Source: Phyllobacterium zundukense (GTDB lineage: Bacteria; Pseudomonadota; Alphaproteobacteria; Rhizobiales; Rhizobiaceae). Taken from it: a stretch of DNA of 64,000 bases. The number at the start of each line of letters is the position of its first letter. Position 1 is the stretch's first letter. The notes beneath the pieces are model-generated. The model saw nothing but the letters and a program-made list of their open reading frames with translations, was not told the origin of the DNA and did no database searches. Positions 36,150-45,791 of the stretch are shown here, piece after piece. The stretch covers positions 310,001 through 374,000 of the forward strand of contig NZ_CP104970.1 of assembly GCF_025452195.1 (NCBI RefSeq), in the 5' to 3' direction. The position numbers were made by a program, and so were the translations under genes.

Positions 36150-36572
36150 GGTTCATTCCTTAAATATTCGTAGGCCTATCCTTGAACACACGGAAACAGT
36201 CCAGTCAATCCGGTGCTTTAACCTCGCGGAAATCGTGGTTGACCGGCTTTTTTAAAAATCAACGAAGCAGCACTTCGGCCGCGGCAGAAGAAGTATCGCG
36301 AAATTGTCAATGTCTTTGTTCCTACGATGCTACCTTTTCATTGCAGCATTCGGGCGAGCCCCTCTCTATCCTCTGGAAATCAAAGAGCGTTTTGCACGTA
36401 TCACAATTCAACCCCACCATTCGTTAAGCAGATTCAGTCTGGACGTAACAAAAGCTCATCCGGCAACATATGGGGGTACATGTCGCACTGGCAAGCCCTT
36501 GCGCTCAGATACAATGGGGAAACCTCCGGCGAAATGCGAAGCTTGGGTTGGGCCTTCGCTGCAGCGGCTCGA
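36150..36572. other. Gene-free stretch upstream of glcB
   Basis: 423 bases between glcB (5' side) and the 3' end of the lacI-type gene. It must contain the glcB promoter, but I could not pick a convincing -35/-10 pair. The frames here look like shadows. Confidence 0.5.
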
Positions 36573-37577
36573 TCAAAGGCGCCTCGTACTTTCTCGCTCC
36601 ACCACTTGGAATCCGACGTCGACGATCCGAGAGGTTTGGTCGTTGCCCTGAAGCCGATTGACGATAATCTCTGCAGCCTTCCGACCAAGGTCTACCCGAT
36701 CGACTTTTATGGTGGTCAGTGACGGATTTATCGAGGCGGCGATCGTGAGGTCGTCAAAACCGGCAATCGCAAGCTGTGCTGGAACATTGATGCCTCGCCG
36801 CTGGCACTCCAACAAACCTCCAACGGCCATGACATCAGTGGCGAAAGTCATGGCTTCAACCCTGATGTTGGATGCCATAGCCAGCCGAACTGCCTCCGCT
36901 CCGCCATCAAAACTATTTTCACAGCGGATGACATCCGCTGTGAGTTCAGTTTCCGTAGAGGTCACCCAACGAAAGCCCGCCAAGCGGTCATCGATACGGT
37001 CGTTAAAATCCCTGGTAACAGTCACGTGCCAGAGGCGGCGATAGCCACGATCAATGAGCAGCCTCGTCAGATCGACACTCGCATTGAAATTGGAGTATCC
37101 GACGACCGTGTCGATCGGACGATCCGTCAGATTGCTCCCTTCTACCACGGGGATTCCTGATCGCTGCAAGGTAGAGCGTACGGCCTCCGTATGACGGACC
37201 CCTGTGACATAGATGGCATCGGGCCTGCGAGCCAGAAAGGCTTCGATGACCTGCAGTTCGACCTGATCCGAATACCCCGATGCGCCGATCATCAAATTCA
37301 TGCCATGCGCATGCAGGACATCGGTCATGCCCTGGATCACTTCAGAATGCTGGGTGTAACCAATCACCGGGATGATGGCGGCGATCAAACCCGTTCGATT
37401 GGCTGCCAAACTCCGCGCTACCAGATTGGGAACGTAGCCAAGTTCCGCGATTGCGTCCAAAACCTTTTGTCGCGTTGCGGCCGAAACATTTGCCGAACCG
37501 TTCAAAACTCGCGAAACCGTGCCAACGCCGACCGCTGCCCGTTTAGCGACGTCTGACAAGCGAACCGTGCTGTCCAA
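36573..37577 (-). CDS. LacI family transcriptional regulator
   Basis: 334 residues with the HTH and hinge at 5-60 (LSDVAKRAAVGVGTVSRVLNG) and a sugar-binding-protein-like effector domain. It is divergent from the SDR-transporter operon; two identical 14-bp palindromes of LacI/GalR type (TGGAAGCGCTTCCA) lie between them. It probably represses both directions and is released by the imported substrate or a breakdown product. Confidence 0.95.
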   Translation of the reverse strand: MDSTVRLSDVAKRAAVGVGTVSRVLNGSANVSAATRQKVLDAIAELGYVPNLVARSLAANRTGLIAAIIPVIGYTQHSEVIQGMTDVLHAHGMNLMIGASGYSDQVELQVIEAFLARRPDAIYVTGVRHTEAVRSTLQRSGIPVVEGSNLTDRPIDTVVGYSNFNASVDLTRLLIDRGYRRLWHVTVTRDFNDRIDDRLAGFRWVTSTETELTADVIRCENSFDGGAEAVRLAMASNIRVEAMTFATDVMAVGGLLECQRRGINVPAQLAIAGFDDLTIAASINPSLTTIKVDRVDLGRKAAEIIVNRLQGNDQTSRIVDVGFQVVERESTRRL

Positions 37578-37647
37578 CTAGGCCTCCAAATATCGAGAGT
37601 GCTGGAATCGAAAAACCCATCGCGCCCCAATCCCAATAGCAAATATG

Positions 37648-37661
37648 TGGAAGCGCTTCCA
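37648..37661. promoter_or_regulatory. LacI-type operator O1
   Basis: Perfect palindrome TGGAAGCGCTTCCA with the central CG of LacI/GalR sites, 70 bp before the lacI-type start. An identical copy lies 55 bp away, centre to centre, about five helical turns, suited to looping or cooperative binding. Confidence 0.85.
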
Positions 37662-37702
37662 ATATTTTCTTGACGAGGAGGCGAAAATGAATAAATGTCT
37701 CA

Positions 37703-37716
37703 TGGAAGCGCTTCCA
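37703..37716. promoter_or_regulatory. LacI-type operator O2
   Basis: A second exact TGGAAGCGCTTCCA, 33 bp before the SDR start codon, downstream of where the operon promoter should lie, so binding would block transcription. Confidence 0.85.
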
Positions 37717-37749
37717 ACGGGAGCGAATGCGGAATTTCGGAGGAGTTCG

Positions 37750-38499
37750 ATGGATCACTTGGCCGCATCTGCAAACTATCAGGTTGCGATCGTCACTGGT
37801 GCAGCGAAGGGTCTAGGGCTAGCGATCGCCAAACGTCTGGCCGACGACGGGTGCCGAGTCGCACTGTGGGATATCGACTTTTCGAGGTTTGATGAGATGC
37901 AGGCTGGCTTCACGCCGGCGATGAAGCAAATCGTGGACGTCGCCGACATGGATGCGGTCGACAAAGCGTTTCGCAGCACCGTCGAGGCGCTGGGGCACGT
38001 CGACATTTTGGTCAACAACGCGGGTGTCAACGGCCCCATTGCCAACACCTGCGAATATCCTGTGGAGGACTGGAAACGCGTTTTGGCGATTGACCTGGAC
38101 GGGGTCTTTTATTGCTGCCGCAGCGCGATCCCTCACATGATCGACCGAGGTTACGGCAGAATCATCAATATAGCGTCGATCGCTGGCAAAGAAGGCAATG
38201 CAGGCGGAAGTGCTTATGCAGCCGCAAAAGGCGGCGTGATCGCCTACACAAAGTCGATTGCCAAGGAACTCGCCAAGACGGGAGTGCTCGTCAATTGCGT
38301 CGCTCCCACGATGGCCGAGACCGAGTTGCTTCAAGAGATGACTCCCGAGTTCATCACGGCAATCCAAGGAAAAATACCGATGGGCCGCTTCGTGACTGGA
38401 GAGGAAGTCGCGGCGATGGTCGCGTTTGCCGCAAGTCCGGACTGCAGTTTTACCACAGGTTTCACCTTCGACCTGACAGGAGGGCGCGCGACGTACTGA
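37750..38499 (+). CDS. Short-chain dehydrogenase/reductase (FabG-like)
   Basis: 249 residues of a classical SDR: TGAAKGLGLAIAK near 15, NNAGVNG near 90, catalytic serine in NIASIAG and YAAAK with the tyrosine and lysine present. It uses NAD(P) to oxidise or reduce a hydroxy or keto group. GGAGGAGTTCG precedes the ATG at 37750; the upstream ATGs lie within the operator region. First gene of the LacI-controlled operon, so it probably acts on the imported compound. Confidence 0.93.
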   Translation: MDHLAASANYQVAIVTGAAKGLGLAIAKRLADDGCRVALWDIDFSRFDEMQAGFTPAMKQIVDVADMDAVDKAFRSTVEALGHVDILVNNAGVNGPIANTCEYPVEDWKRVLAIDLDGVFYCCRSAIPHMIDRGYGRIINIASIAGKEGNAGGSAYAAAKGGVIAYTKSIAKELAKTGVLVNCVAPTMAETELLQEMTPEFITAIQGKIPMGRFVTGEEVAAMVAFAASPDCSFTTGFTFDLTGGRATY

Positions 38500-38572
38500 A
38501 GCCGAGACGTCGATCTTGAGGTGGTGATGATCACTATCGCTGCCATGTCGACCAATACCCTGGGAGGAGCAA

Positions 38573-40306
38573 GTGTCGAAAGCCAATGTGAACATACCTC
38601 ATGGGATCTGCGTGAGCGAACGGTCGAACGTTCGCCGCTTCCTCTCACGCAGAACGCTGACAGGGCGCCTGTGGCTGACGGTCTTCTACCTGGTGCTGGT
38701 CATCTTCACCGTGATGCCGATTGCGTCGCTGGTTGTTCGCGGCTTTGTCGACACAGAAAACAGCCGCGTCGTCCTAACCTTAAACGCAGTCTCTGCGGTA
38801 CTGGGGGAGCCAAGCTACTGGGCGGCAATGTGGAATACCGTGGTCATATCGATCGGCGCTATGCTCTTGGCAACCGCTATCGGCGTTATTCTCGCTTGGT
38901 GCCTTGTGAGGACGAATGTTCCTTGGGCGCGCCTCCTTGAGCAGCTTGCAACATTACCGATCTTCATCCCACCTTTCATCGGAGCATTTGCCTGGGTCCT
39001 GATCGGGGCTCCTCGTGTGGGGCTACTCAACCTCACGTTCCGCGGCTTGGGTGGCGGCGAACTCGTCGACATCTATACCTATCTGGGCATCATCTGGACG
39101 ACAGCGATCTACATCGCGCCCTACGTGATGATGATTGTGGCTGCAGCACTTCGAAATATGGATCCAAGCCTGGAAGAGGCCGCGCAGATCTCCGGTCTCA
39201 ACCGCGTCCGTACCATGCTATTGATCACGCTGCCCGTCGTCGCACCATCCATTCTCTCCGGGGCCGTGCTCTCCTTCGTCATCTGCATCGGTTTGTTCGG
39301 AACACCGGTACTCCTTGGTATGACCAAGGAAATCTACATGGTCACGACGCGGATCTACACCGAGCTGCAGCATTTCCCACCGAACTTCGGCATCGTCGCG
39401 GTACTGGCAATTTATCTGATGGTCCTTTCTGTGATCGCCAACCTTCTGCAAGGCTGGGCTCTCAAAGGACGTTCATTCGTCACGGTTACCGGCAAGGGTT
39501 TCAGGCCGCGCATCATCACCCTGGCCAGTGGCCGCTACCTCGTCGCGGCCGTGATCTGGCTTTATCTGGTCCTTACGGTCATCGGCCCGGTCATCATCAT
39601 CGCTGCCGCCGCATTTTCGACCTTCACGTGGTCGGGCACCTTCACTTGGGCTAATGTCACCTTTCTCTGGACCTCCGAGGATGTTCGCTCCACGCTTTGG
39701 AACAGCGTTGTAATCACGATCATTGCGGCCACGGCGACTACGGTGCTCGGCTTCGCGGTGTCCTGGATTACCGTTCGCACACGGATAGCCGGCAGGGAAA
39801 TCCTTCAGTTCATCGTCTTGTTGCCGATGTCTATCCCGAGCCTGGCTTTCGCCCTGGGGGTCAGCTTCTTCTGGCTTTGGACGCCTTGGAGCGTTTACGG
39901 CACCATCTGGATCATCATCATCGGTCTCATTGGGCGGTATGTCAGCTATGCTGTGCGGGCTGTCACCAGCAGCTTGATGCAGATCCATCCCGAACTGGAG
40001 GAAAGCGCGCGGGTCTCGGGTTTCGGTTGGCTGAGTACGGTCCGACGGATCACCCTGCCACTTGTCTTGCCCGCGATCATTTCAAGCTGGGTCATGGTCT
40101 ACAGCATCTACATCTCTGAGCTCTCGATGGTGCTGCCGCTCTACACGGCGAATACGAGAACGCTTTCGATCCTCAGCTTCGATACCTGGGCTGTGGGAGA
40201 GTTCTCGCAGGTTGCGTCCCTTTCGCTGCTGCAGCTGGTCCTGGGCGCCGGGGTGATGTGGTTGGTCACCGCCTTCACACGCCAGCGCCATGCGACTGCT
40301 GTTTAA
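38573..40306 (+). CDS. Fe3+/thiamine-type ABC permease, two fused halves
   Basis: 577 residues with about twelve membrane segments and two EAA loops, LEEAAQISGLNRVRTM near 197 and LEESARVSGFGWLSTV near 472. This duplicated layout is that of FbpB/ThiP/PhnU-like permeases. The GTG start at 38573 lies three bases after GGAGGAGC. Together with the following ATPase and binding protein it forms a complete importer. In LacI-controlled catabolic operons such importers carry organic acids or phosphonates rather than iron. Confidence 0.93.
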   Translation: MSKANVNIPHGICVSERSNVRRFLSRRTLTGRLWLTVFYLVLVIFTVMPIASLVVRGFVDTENSRVVLTLNAVSAVLGEPSYWAAMWNTVVISIGAMLLATAIGVILAWCLVRTNVPWARLLEQLATLPIFIPPFIGAFAWVLIGAPRVGLLNLTFRGLGGGELVDIYTYLGIIWTTAIYIAPYVMMIVAAALRNMDPSLEEAAQISGLNRVRTMLLITLPVVAPSILSGAVLSFVICIGLFGTPVLLGMTKEIYMVTTRIYTELQHFPPNFGIVAVLAIYLMVLSVIANLLQGWALKGRSFVTVTGKGFRPRIITLASGRYLVAAVIWLYLVLTVIGPVIIIAAAAFSTFTWSGTFTWANVTFLWTSEDVRSTLWNSVVITIIAATATTVLGFAVSWITVRTRIAGREILQFIVLLPMSIPSLAFALGVSFFWLWTPWSVYGTIWIIIIGLIGRYVSYAVRAVTSSLMQIHPELEESARVSGFGWLSTVRRITLPLVLPAIISSWVMVYSIYISELSMVLPLYTANTRTLSILSFDTWAVGEFSQVASLSLLQLVLGAGVMWLVTAFTRQRHATAV

Positions 40307-40330
40307 CCCTATCTGACTTTGGAGGAAGCC

Positions 40331-41410
40331 ATGAGCGTACAAGTCCGGCAAATGGTGAAAAGCTTCGGCGCGTTTCGGGCAATCGATGACCTCAGCGTCA
40401 CGTTTCAATCTGGCAAGATTTCCGTCATGCTTGGCGCCAGCGGTTGCGGCAAGACGACGACGTTGCGCTGCATCGCTGGTCTGGAGAACCCGAATGGCGG
40501 CGAGATCAGGATCGAGGATGAACCTGTTTTCTCGTCAGCTCGCGGGATCGATCTGCCGCCGGAAAAGCGTCGGCTCGGCATGGTCTTTCAATCTTATGCG
40601 GTCTGGCCGCATCTGACCGTCAGGGGCAATGTCGGAATGCCTCTCAGGGCACAAAAAGTTCCGAAAGAGCAAATTGAGAGGCGCGTCCAGGAGACCCTGG
40701 CGATCGTTGGGCTTTCGGAGCAGGCCGACAAAAGCGCAATGAAGCTTTCCGGTGGACAGCAACAGCGCGTATCGATAGCGCGATGCCTTGTAGGAAATCC
40801 GCGGCTCATCTTGATGGATGAACCTTTGAGCAACCTCGACGCGCGGCTGCGGGTCGAAATGCGCAACGAGATTCGTCAGTTACAGCAGCGAATTGGCGCT
40901 ACGATCCTGTTCGTTACACACGACCAGGAGGAGGCCATGTCGCTCGCGGACGAAATCTTCCTGTTCAACAAAGGTAAGGTAGAGCAACAGGGATCTCCGG
41001 AAGATCTCTACTTCCGCCCGGCGGCACGCTACGTCGCCGAGTTCCTCGGGAAGGCGAACCTCTTTCCGGTGACGCTCAGAGGCGAGGCTGACCAGACGGC
41101 TGTTTATGCGGCGAACTCAGATCACTTGATCGCCAAGGGTGACATCGTTCGTCAAAGCAGGGACGATGAAGCGCTTTGCATGATACGCCCCGAATCCTGG
41201 CAGATCGGAGCCGCTGAAGGCGACCGCATCGGTCTACCTGCGACCGTGCTGGAGGCTGTATTCGTTGGGGACCGCCGCGAGCTGCACGTCGACACACCCA
41301 TTGGGCGACAGATTGTCGTGACACCTGGACACCAGCGCTTCTCTACCGGCGCCCGCATCTCCTTAACGATTGCGCCGCAGCAGATTCATCTGCTGCCAGA
41401 TCATCCATAG
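40331..41410 (+). CDS. ABC transporter ATP-binding protein (FbpC/PotA type)
   Basis: 359 residues. Walker A is GASGCGKTT near 36, the Q-loop lies at MVFQSYAVWPH, the signature KLSGGQQQR near 139, Walker B LILMDEPLSNLD near 157 and the switch histidine in FVTHDQEEAM. A TOBE domain fills the last ~100 residues. The ATG at 40331 follows GGAGGAAGCC, 22 bp after the permease gene. Confidence 0.95.
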   Translation: MSVQVRQMVKSFGAFRAIDDLSVTFQSGKISVMLGASGCGKTTTLRCIAGLENPNGGEIRIEDEPVFSSARGIDLPPEKRRLGMVFQSYAVWPHLTVRGNVGMPLRAQKVPKEQIERRVQETLAIVGLSEQADKSAMKLSGGQQQRVSIARCLVGNPRLILMDEPLSNLDARLRVEMRNEIRQLQQRIGATILFVTHDQEEAMSLADEIFLFNKGKVEQQGSPEDLYFRPAARYVAEFLGKANLFPVTLRGEADQTAVYAANSDHLIAKGDIVRQSRDDEALCMIRPESWQIGAAEGDRIGLPATVLEAVFVGDRRELHVDTPIGRQIVVTPGHQRFSTGARISLTIAPQQIHLLPDHP

Positions 41411-41493
41411 CAACCAATTGCCAGGCAACGTCTCGAGGTCGAGTGGGGTCGGGCCGACAGTGAACCGTCGAACCATCCAAGGGAGGAACCGTG

Positions 41494-42558
41494 ATGGATC
41501 ATAATAAGAGCAGACGCAGACTCATGTCGCTGGCAGCAGCAGGACTTGCGCTATCAATAGGCCTGGCAGGTGTCGGAACCGCCCATGCGGCTGACGATGC
41601 CTTGATTGCAGCCGCCGAGAAGGAAGCTGAACTGGCCGTCTATGGCGATCCGTTCGTCGTTCCGATCCTTCTCAAGAACTTCAGCGCGAAATACCCCAAA
41701 ATCCGGGTGACGTCCGCGACGGGCGACGGCTGGCAAATCTACAATCGTTTTGTGTCGGAGAATAGCTCCGGCAGGCCTCTGATGGATATCATGTATCAAG
41801 CAGAAGATACGGTCATCACGGCTCAGCAGGCGGGCTTTCTCGCAGACTTCAAAACGACGGAGGGCGCCAATCTCTCCAAACTGGCGGTACCTGCGGGCGG
41901 ATCCTACGTCCGCGGCAATGGAAATCTGATCCTGTTTGCGTTCAATCGGGAGGCTCTCGGAACGGTTGCCAAGCCGGCCGACTGGACCGACTTTGCCAAT
42001 CCTCCTGCGGAGTGGGAGGGGCTGATCGCGACAACCAATCCGGCTTCATCGTCGGCCACCTTTGCCACGATCGCCAGCATCTATCAGAAGTTTGGACCAG
42101 AAAAGGGCGGCGAAATCCTCAGAGGATTGCGCAAGACCAAGGCAGAGCTGAACCCATCGATGGGTGTCATGGCGACGAAACTGCAAACTGGCGAACGCCC
42201 GCTCGATTTCTTCAATATCACCACCGCCGTCTCCGGCGTGCTCGCCAAGGGCGCGCCGGTTGATCTCCTGGTTCCCGCAAGCGGGGCCGTTGCCCAGTTC
42301 AACGCGATCGGCATCAACAAGAACGCGCCGCATCCGAATGCTGCCCGCCTTCTCGCCGAGTTTGCGCTCAGCCAAGAGATGCAAACAGCCTTCGCCGAAG
42401 CAGGCGTCTACCCGATGAGGGTCGGCATTGCGTCGCCAAAAGGTCTACCGGATATCAACTCCACGAAGCTGATCGAACTGGATTTGGCCGCCGCACTCAA
42501 GGAGCGGGATAAGATCTTGAACTGGTGGTCTGAAAACACCGGCTTCAAGTACCGCTAG
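41494..42558 (+). CDS. Family 1/Fe3+-type ABC substrate-binding protein
   Basis: 354 residues with a signal peptide cut near AHA-ADD (about residue 33). The fold is that of AfuA/FutA-like binding proteins (LAVYGDPFVVPILLKNF, then YQAEDTVITAQQAGF). The usual paired iron-ligand tyrosines are not evident, so an organic ligand is more likely. It begins at ATG 41494 behind GGGAGGAACC; GTG at 41491 is possible. Confidence 0.92.
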   Translation: MDHNKSRRRLMSLAAAGLALSIGLAGVGTAHAADDALIAAAEKEAELAVYGDPFVVPILLKNFSAKYPKIRVTSATGDGWQIYNRFVSENSSGRPLMDIMYQAEDTVITAQQAGFLADFKTTEGANLSKLAVPAGGSYVRGNGNLILFAFNREALGTVAKPADWTDFANPPAEWEGLIATTNPASSSATFATIASIYQKFGPEKGGEILRGLRKTKAELNPSMGVMATKLQTGERPLDFFNITTAVSGVLAKGAPVDLLVPASGAVAQFNAIGINKNAPHPNAARLLAEFALSQEMQTAFAEAGVYPMRVGIASPKGLPDINSTKLIELDLAAALKERDKILNWWSENTGFKYR

Positions 42559-42593
42559 TCGCACGCGCAGCCGAAACTGCCTGAGGAAGTGAA

Positions 42594-43457
42594 ATGCAGC
42601 AACATATCGATGTGAGACAAGTTTCGGTTGCCAACTTGACCATCGGGAGAGCGGACCCCATCCGCTTTGTCGAGGCAGCAGCGTCCGCCGGTTTTGGTGC
42701 CGTCGGATTGTTGTTGATGACCGCCACGCCTCAACCGCTCGAGTTCGAGATTCTGGGGAAGCCGGAGGCGGTGAGGGATCTGAAGTCGGCGCTCAAAAGC
42801 AATGCCATGCGGGTGTTCGATGTTGAGGCTTTCGTTCTTTCGCCGTCAGCGGATTTAGCCAGATTCAGAAAGGCCCTGGAAACAGGCGCGGAGGTTGGCG
42901 CAACGCATATCTCGGCGATCGGAACGCAGTTGTCGAAGGACAGCACGTTTCTAACCAAGAGTGAACGAGAGGACTTGTTCGGTGGTCTTTGCGACCAAGC
43001 CGCCGAATATGGCCTGCACGTGGGCGTCGAGTACATGCTCTATCGGGATGTCGCGACGTGGCGAGATGCTCTTGACCTAGTGGAAAGCGCCGGTCGACCT
43101 AACGCCGGCTTGATCGTCGACGTTCTTCACCATTACCGCGGCGCCGGAACAGCCGACGATCTTGCATCCATTCCGTCAAACCGGATTGCCTATGCTCAAC
43201 TCTCCGATGCAAGGAAGGTTTCGCCGGGAATTGACAACCTTCCGGCAGAAGCTCGCGGCGACAGACTGGCTCTCGGGGACGGAGCGATCCCGCTGTCCGA
43301 ATACCTTGATGCTTTACCCGACGATACGCAGTTGGTCATCGAGACCCCCGTTGCGAATCAGCTTGCCTGGACGATCAGCGATCGGATGCAATCCGCCGCA
43401 GACAGGTCACGCGATTACTTTGCGCAGCGAGCAGCGGCAATTGCTAAGTCGCTGTGA
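42594..43457 (+). CDS. Xylose-isomerase-like TIM-barrel protein (sugar phosphate isomerase/epimerase family)
   Basis: 287 residues with the AP-endonuclease-2-type barrel. Possible metal ligands are GVEYMLYRDV near 143, LIVDVLHHYR near 177 and VIETPV near 250. The family includes epimerases and 3-dehydroshikimate dehydratases; beside a broken aroQ the second option is attractive but unproven. AGGAAGTGAA precedes the ATG, 35 bp after the binding-protein gene. Confidence 0.86.
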   Translation: MQQHIDVRQVSVANLTIGRADPIRFVEAAASAGFGAVGLLLMTATPQPLEFEILGKPEAVRDLKSALKSNAMRVFDVEAFVLSPSADLARFRKALETGAEVGATHISAIGTQLSKDSTFLTKSEREDLFGGLCDQAAEYGLHVGVEYMLYRDVATWRDALDLVESAGRPNAGLIVDVLHHYRGAGTADDLASIPSNRIAYAQLSDARKVSPGIDNLPAEARGDRLALGDGAIPLSEYLDALPDDTQLVIETPVANQLAWTISDRMQSAADRSRDYFAQRAAAIAKSL

Positions 43458-43463
43458 CCACTA

Positions 43464-43781
43464 TGCTCAAGCCGATCCTTATATTGGGCGGACCAAACCT
43501 CAACCGACCGAGAGAGACCCTGTTATCCATGAAACCCACGCGCTGGCAGATATATAACGCCGTTACTCCGAACGTTCGAAGCATCTTCGCATGGCGGTCG
43601 ATTTACAACAGACCGATTACGAAGGGACGATGGTGAACTACGCGCATGAAGCTTGGGAACAAGCCTGCGGGGCAATCATCAATGGCGCAGGTTCGAGCTT
43701 CACGTCCATCGCCCTTGCGAAAGGTGTTCGCCTCCGAAGCCGTAAAATCTTTCACCAAGCATCAATGTGGGTCGCACAATA
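43464..43781 (+). pseudogene. aroQ: Type II 3-dehydroquinate dehydratase, decayed
   Basis: Pieces in different frames read LKPILILGGPNLN, ERDPVIHETHALADI, VDLQQTDYEGTMVNYAHEA...CGAIINGAGSSFTSIALA and VFASEAVKSF. They follow the order of AroQ from its GPNLN start to its SNxxxRE region, with frameshifts and a deletion before the last piece that removes the catalytic His region. The remnant shows what the operon once contained: dehydration of 3-dehydroquinate. Confidence 0.82.
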
Positions 43782-45539
43782 ATGGAAACGTCCGTCCTAA
43801 ATGACACTGTACGTCGTCAAGGCCAGGCCGCAAAGCTTCGCACCGTTGATTGCGATGTTCTGGTTATTGGCTCCGGTGCCGGTGGTCTGTCGGCGGCGGT
43901 AACTGCCGCATGGCATGGCTTGAAGGTCATCGTCGTTGAAAAGGAGCCGGTCTTCGGCGGAGCGACCGCCTGGTCGGGCGGATGGATTTGGGCGCCGGGC
44001 AATCTCTTTGCTCGGAAGGCCGGGTACAATGACGCTCCCGATGGTCCATTCACATATTTGCGTCACGAGACTGAGCCTTATTTCGAACCGGTAAAAGTGA
44101 AAGCATTCCTGGACGCGGCTCCGGAAATGGCGGAATTCTTTCATACAAAGACAGCCCTCCAGTTTGTCGATGGGAACGGGATTCCCGATATGCATGGCTG
44201 GACCGAAGGCGCGGCTTTAGGCGGGCATCAGCTATGTGCAGCTCCGATCAGCGGCCGTGCACTGGGGGACCTCTTCAACAAGCTGCGGCGGCCGATGAGA
44301 GAGACCTCGTTTATGGGGATGCCGATCATGGCGGGCGACGATTTGAAAGCCTTCCTCACGATGACTCGCTCGATAAAATCGCTCGCCCACGTCATCAAAC
44401 GCGTTGGGCGACATTTCTTTGACCTTTTCCTGTACCGGCGGGCAACCCAGCTCGCGAACGGCAATGCATTGATCGCTCGGCTTGCATTATCGGCCGAACG
44501 CCTCGATGTGGACATCAGAGTTTCGACTAGCGCCAAAGAACTGATCTTCGACGGCCATTCAGTGTGCGGAGCAGCCGTAGATACTGAGAACGGTCCATTG
44601 CGCATCTTGGCTCGCTTCGGGACTGTATTGGCGACAGGCGGATTTCCGCACGATGAAGAACGTTGGTCAGAAGTCGCGAACAAGTTTTCTACGCCGGTGA
44701 GGCACTGGTCGGTCGCGCCCCAATCAGCATCTGGCGATGGTCTACGTTTGGCGGAAGCGGTTGGTGGATTTGTTGACGCGTCGATAGCATCGCCGGCGGC
44801 CTGGTGTCCCGTTTCACTCGTGCCTTATTCTGATGGAACTGACGGCCGCTTTCCGCACATCATCGATCGCGCCAAGCCCGGTCTCATCGCTGTGCTCGCG
44901 AACGGTCGCCGCTTCGTAAACGAGGCGCATGGATACTATGACTACGTTACCGCGATGATCAAAGCCACGCCGCCCGGCGAGGAGATAGCCTCGTGGCTGA
45001 TCTGTGATCACGCCTTTCAACGTCGCTATGGCCTCGGCGCATCCCGGCCATCTCCTTTGCCCGTCAAACCGTTCGTCAATTCGGGGTATATCAAGATGGG
45101 AAGATCGATAGCAGAGTTGGCGCATGCTTGTGGGATTTCAGCTGCAGAACTAGAGGCAACTGTCAAGTTTTACAACAAACATGCAGCAAAGGGCGAAGAT
45201 CCGCTATTCGAGCGCGGAAGCACAGCCTTTAATCGCAAGGGTGGTGATCCCGATGTAAAGCCGAATCCTTGTGTCGCGCCAATCGGGAGAGGACCCTATT
45301 ACGCAGTTAAGGTTCTTCCTGGTAGCTTTGGTACCTTCTTGGGCTTGAAGACAGACGCTAAGGCCGCTGCCCTGGACACGGATGGAGCCGCAATTCCAAA
45401 GCTGTTCGTCGTGGGTGCCGACATGTCCAGTATCATGGGTGGCTATTATCCGTCAGGAGGAATAAATCTTGGTCCAGCACTGACGTTCGGGTACATTGCT
45501 GGCCAGGAGCTTGCGTCAAAATTCCGGGCGGCAGACTGA
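43782..45539 (+). CDS. FAD-dependent dehydrogenase (3-ketosteroid dehydrogenase/fumarate-reductase family)
   Basis: 585 residues. The FAD Rossmann motif is VLVIGSGAGGLSAAVTAAWHG at about 27-47 with GGATAWSGG behind it, and the C-terminal flavin-binding region is GGYYPSGGINLGPALTFGYIAG. These enzymes introduce double bonds next to a ketone in rings. In an operon with an SDR, a dehydroquinase remnant and a TIM-barrel dehydratase, dehydrogenation of a cyclohexane-type acid is plausible. ATG 43782 is chosen over the GTG at 43767. The ribosome site is weak. Confidence 0.88.
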   Translation: METSVLNDTVRRQGQAAKLRTVDCDVLVIGSGAGGLSAAVTAAWHGLKVIVVEKEPVFGGATAWSGGWIWAPGNLFARKAGYNDAPDGPFTYLRHETEPYFEPVKVKAFLDAAPEMAEFFHTKTALQFVDGNGIPDMHGWTEGAALGGHQLCAAPISGRALGDLFNKLRRPMRETSFMGMPIMAGDDLKAFLTMTRSIKSLAHVIKRVGRHFFDLFLYRRATQLANGNALIARLALSAERLDVDIRVSTSAKELIFDGHSVCGAAVDTENGPLRILARFGTVLATGGFPHDEERWSEVANKFSTPVRHWSVAPQSASGDGLRLAEAVGGFVDASIASPAAWCPVSLVPYSDGTDGRFPHIIDRAKPGLIAVLANGRRFVNEAHGYYDYVTAMIKATPPGEEIASWLICDHAFQRRYGLGASRPSPLPVKPFVNSGYIKMGRSIAELAHACGISAAELEATVKFYNKHAAKGEDPLFERGSTAFNRKGGDPDVKPNPCVAPIGRGPYYAVKVLPGSFGTFLGLKTDAKAAALDTDGAAIPKLFVVGADMSSIMGGYYPSGGINLGPALTFGYIAGQELASKFRAAD

Positions 45540-45791
45540 CAACTTCTAACTTGCTTGAAAAAATCCACGGCGACAATTGCCGGATTTTCTATACGGCCAC
45601 TTTGGCGCGTGAGAACCCTGCTTCTGTCCCATACAGGCACTGTCGGGTTCGCAAGCCCCCATTCGCCGATCAAGCCTCCCAGCCGGCTTCATCCAAATCA
45701 GGGCGGAAGAACCGCTTCGCACGAGCGGCGAAGCGGCCTCAAGAGGCGAATAGACCATGGAAATCATTCAAGTTGCGGCTTGAACACGACG

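Noticed and set aside
39473..39988. 171-codon minus-strand frame within the permease gene
   Set aside because: Strongly polar, repetitive composition typical of the antisense of membrane-protein codons.
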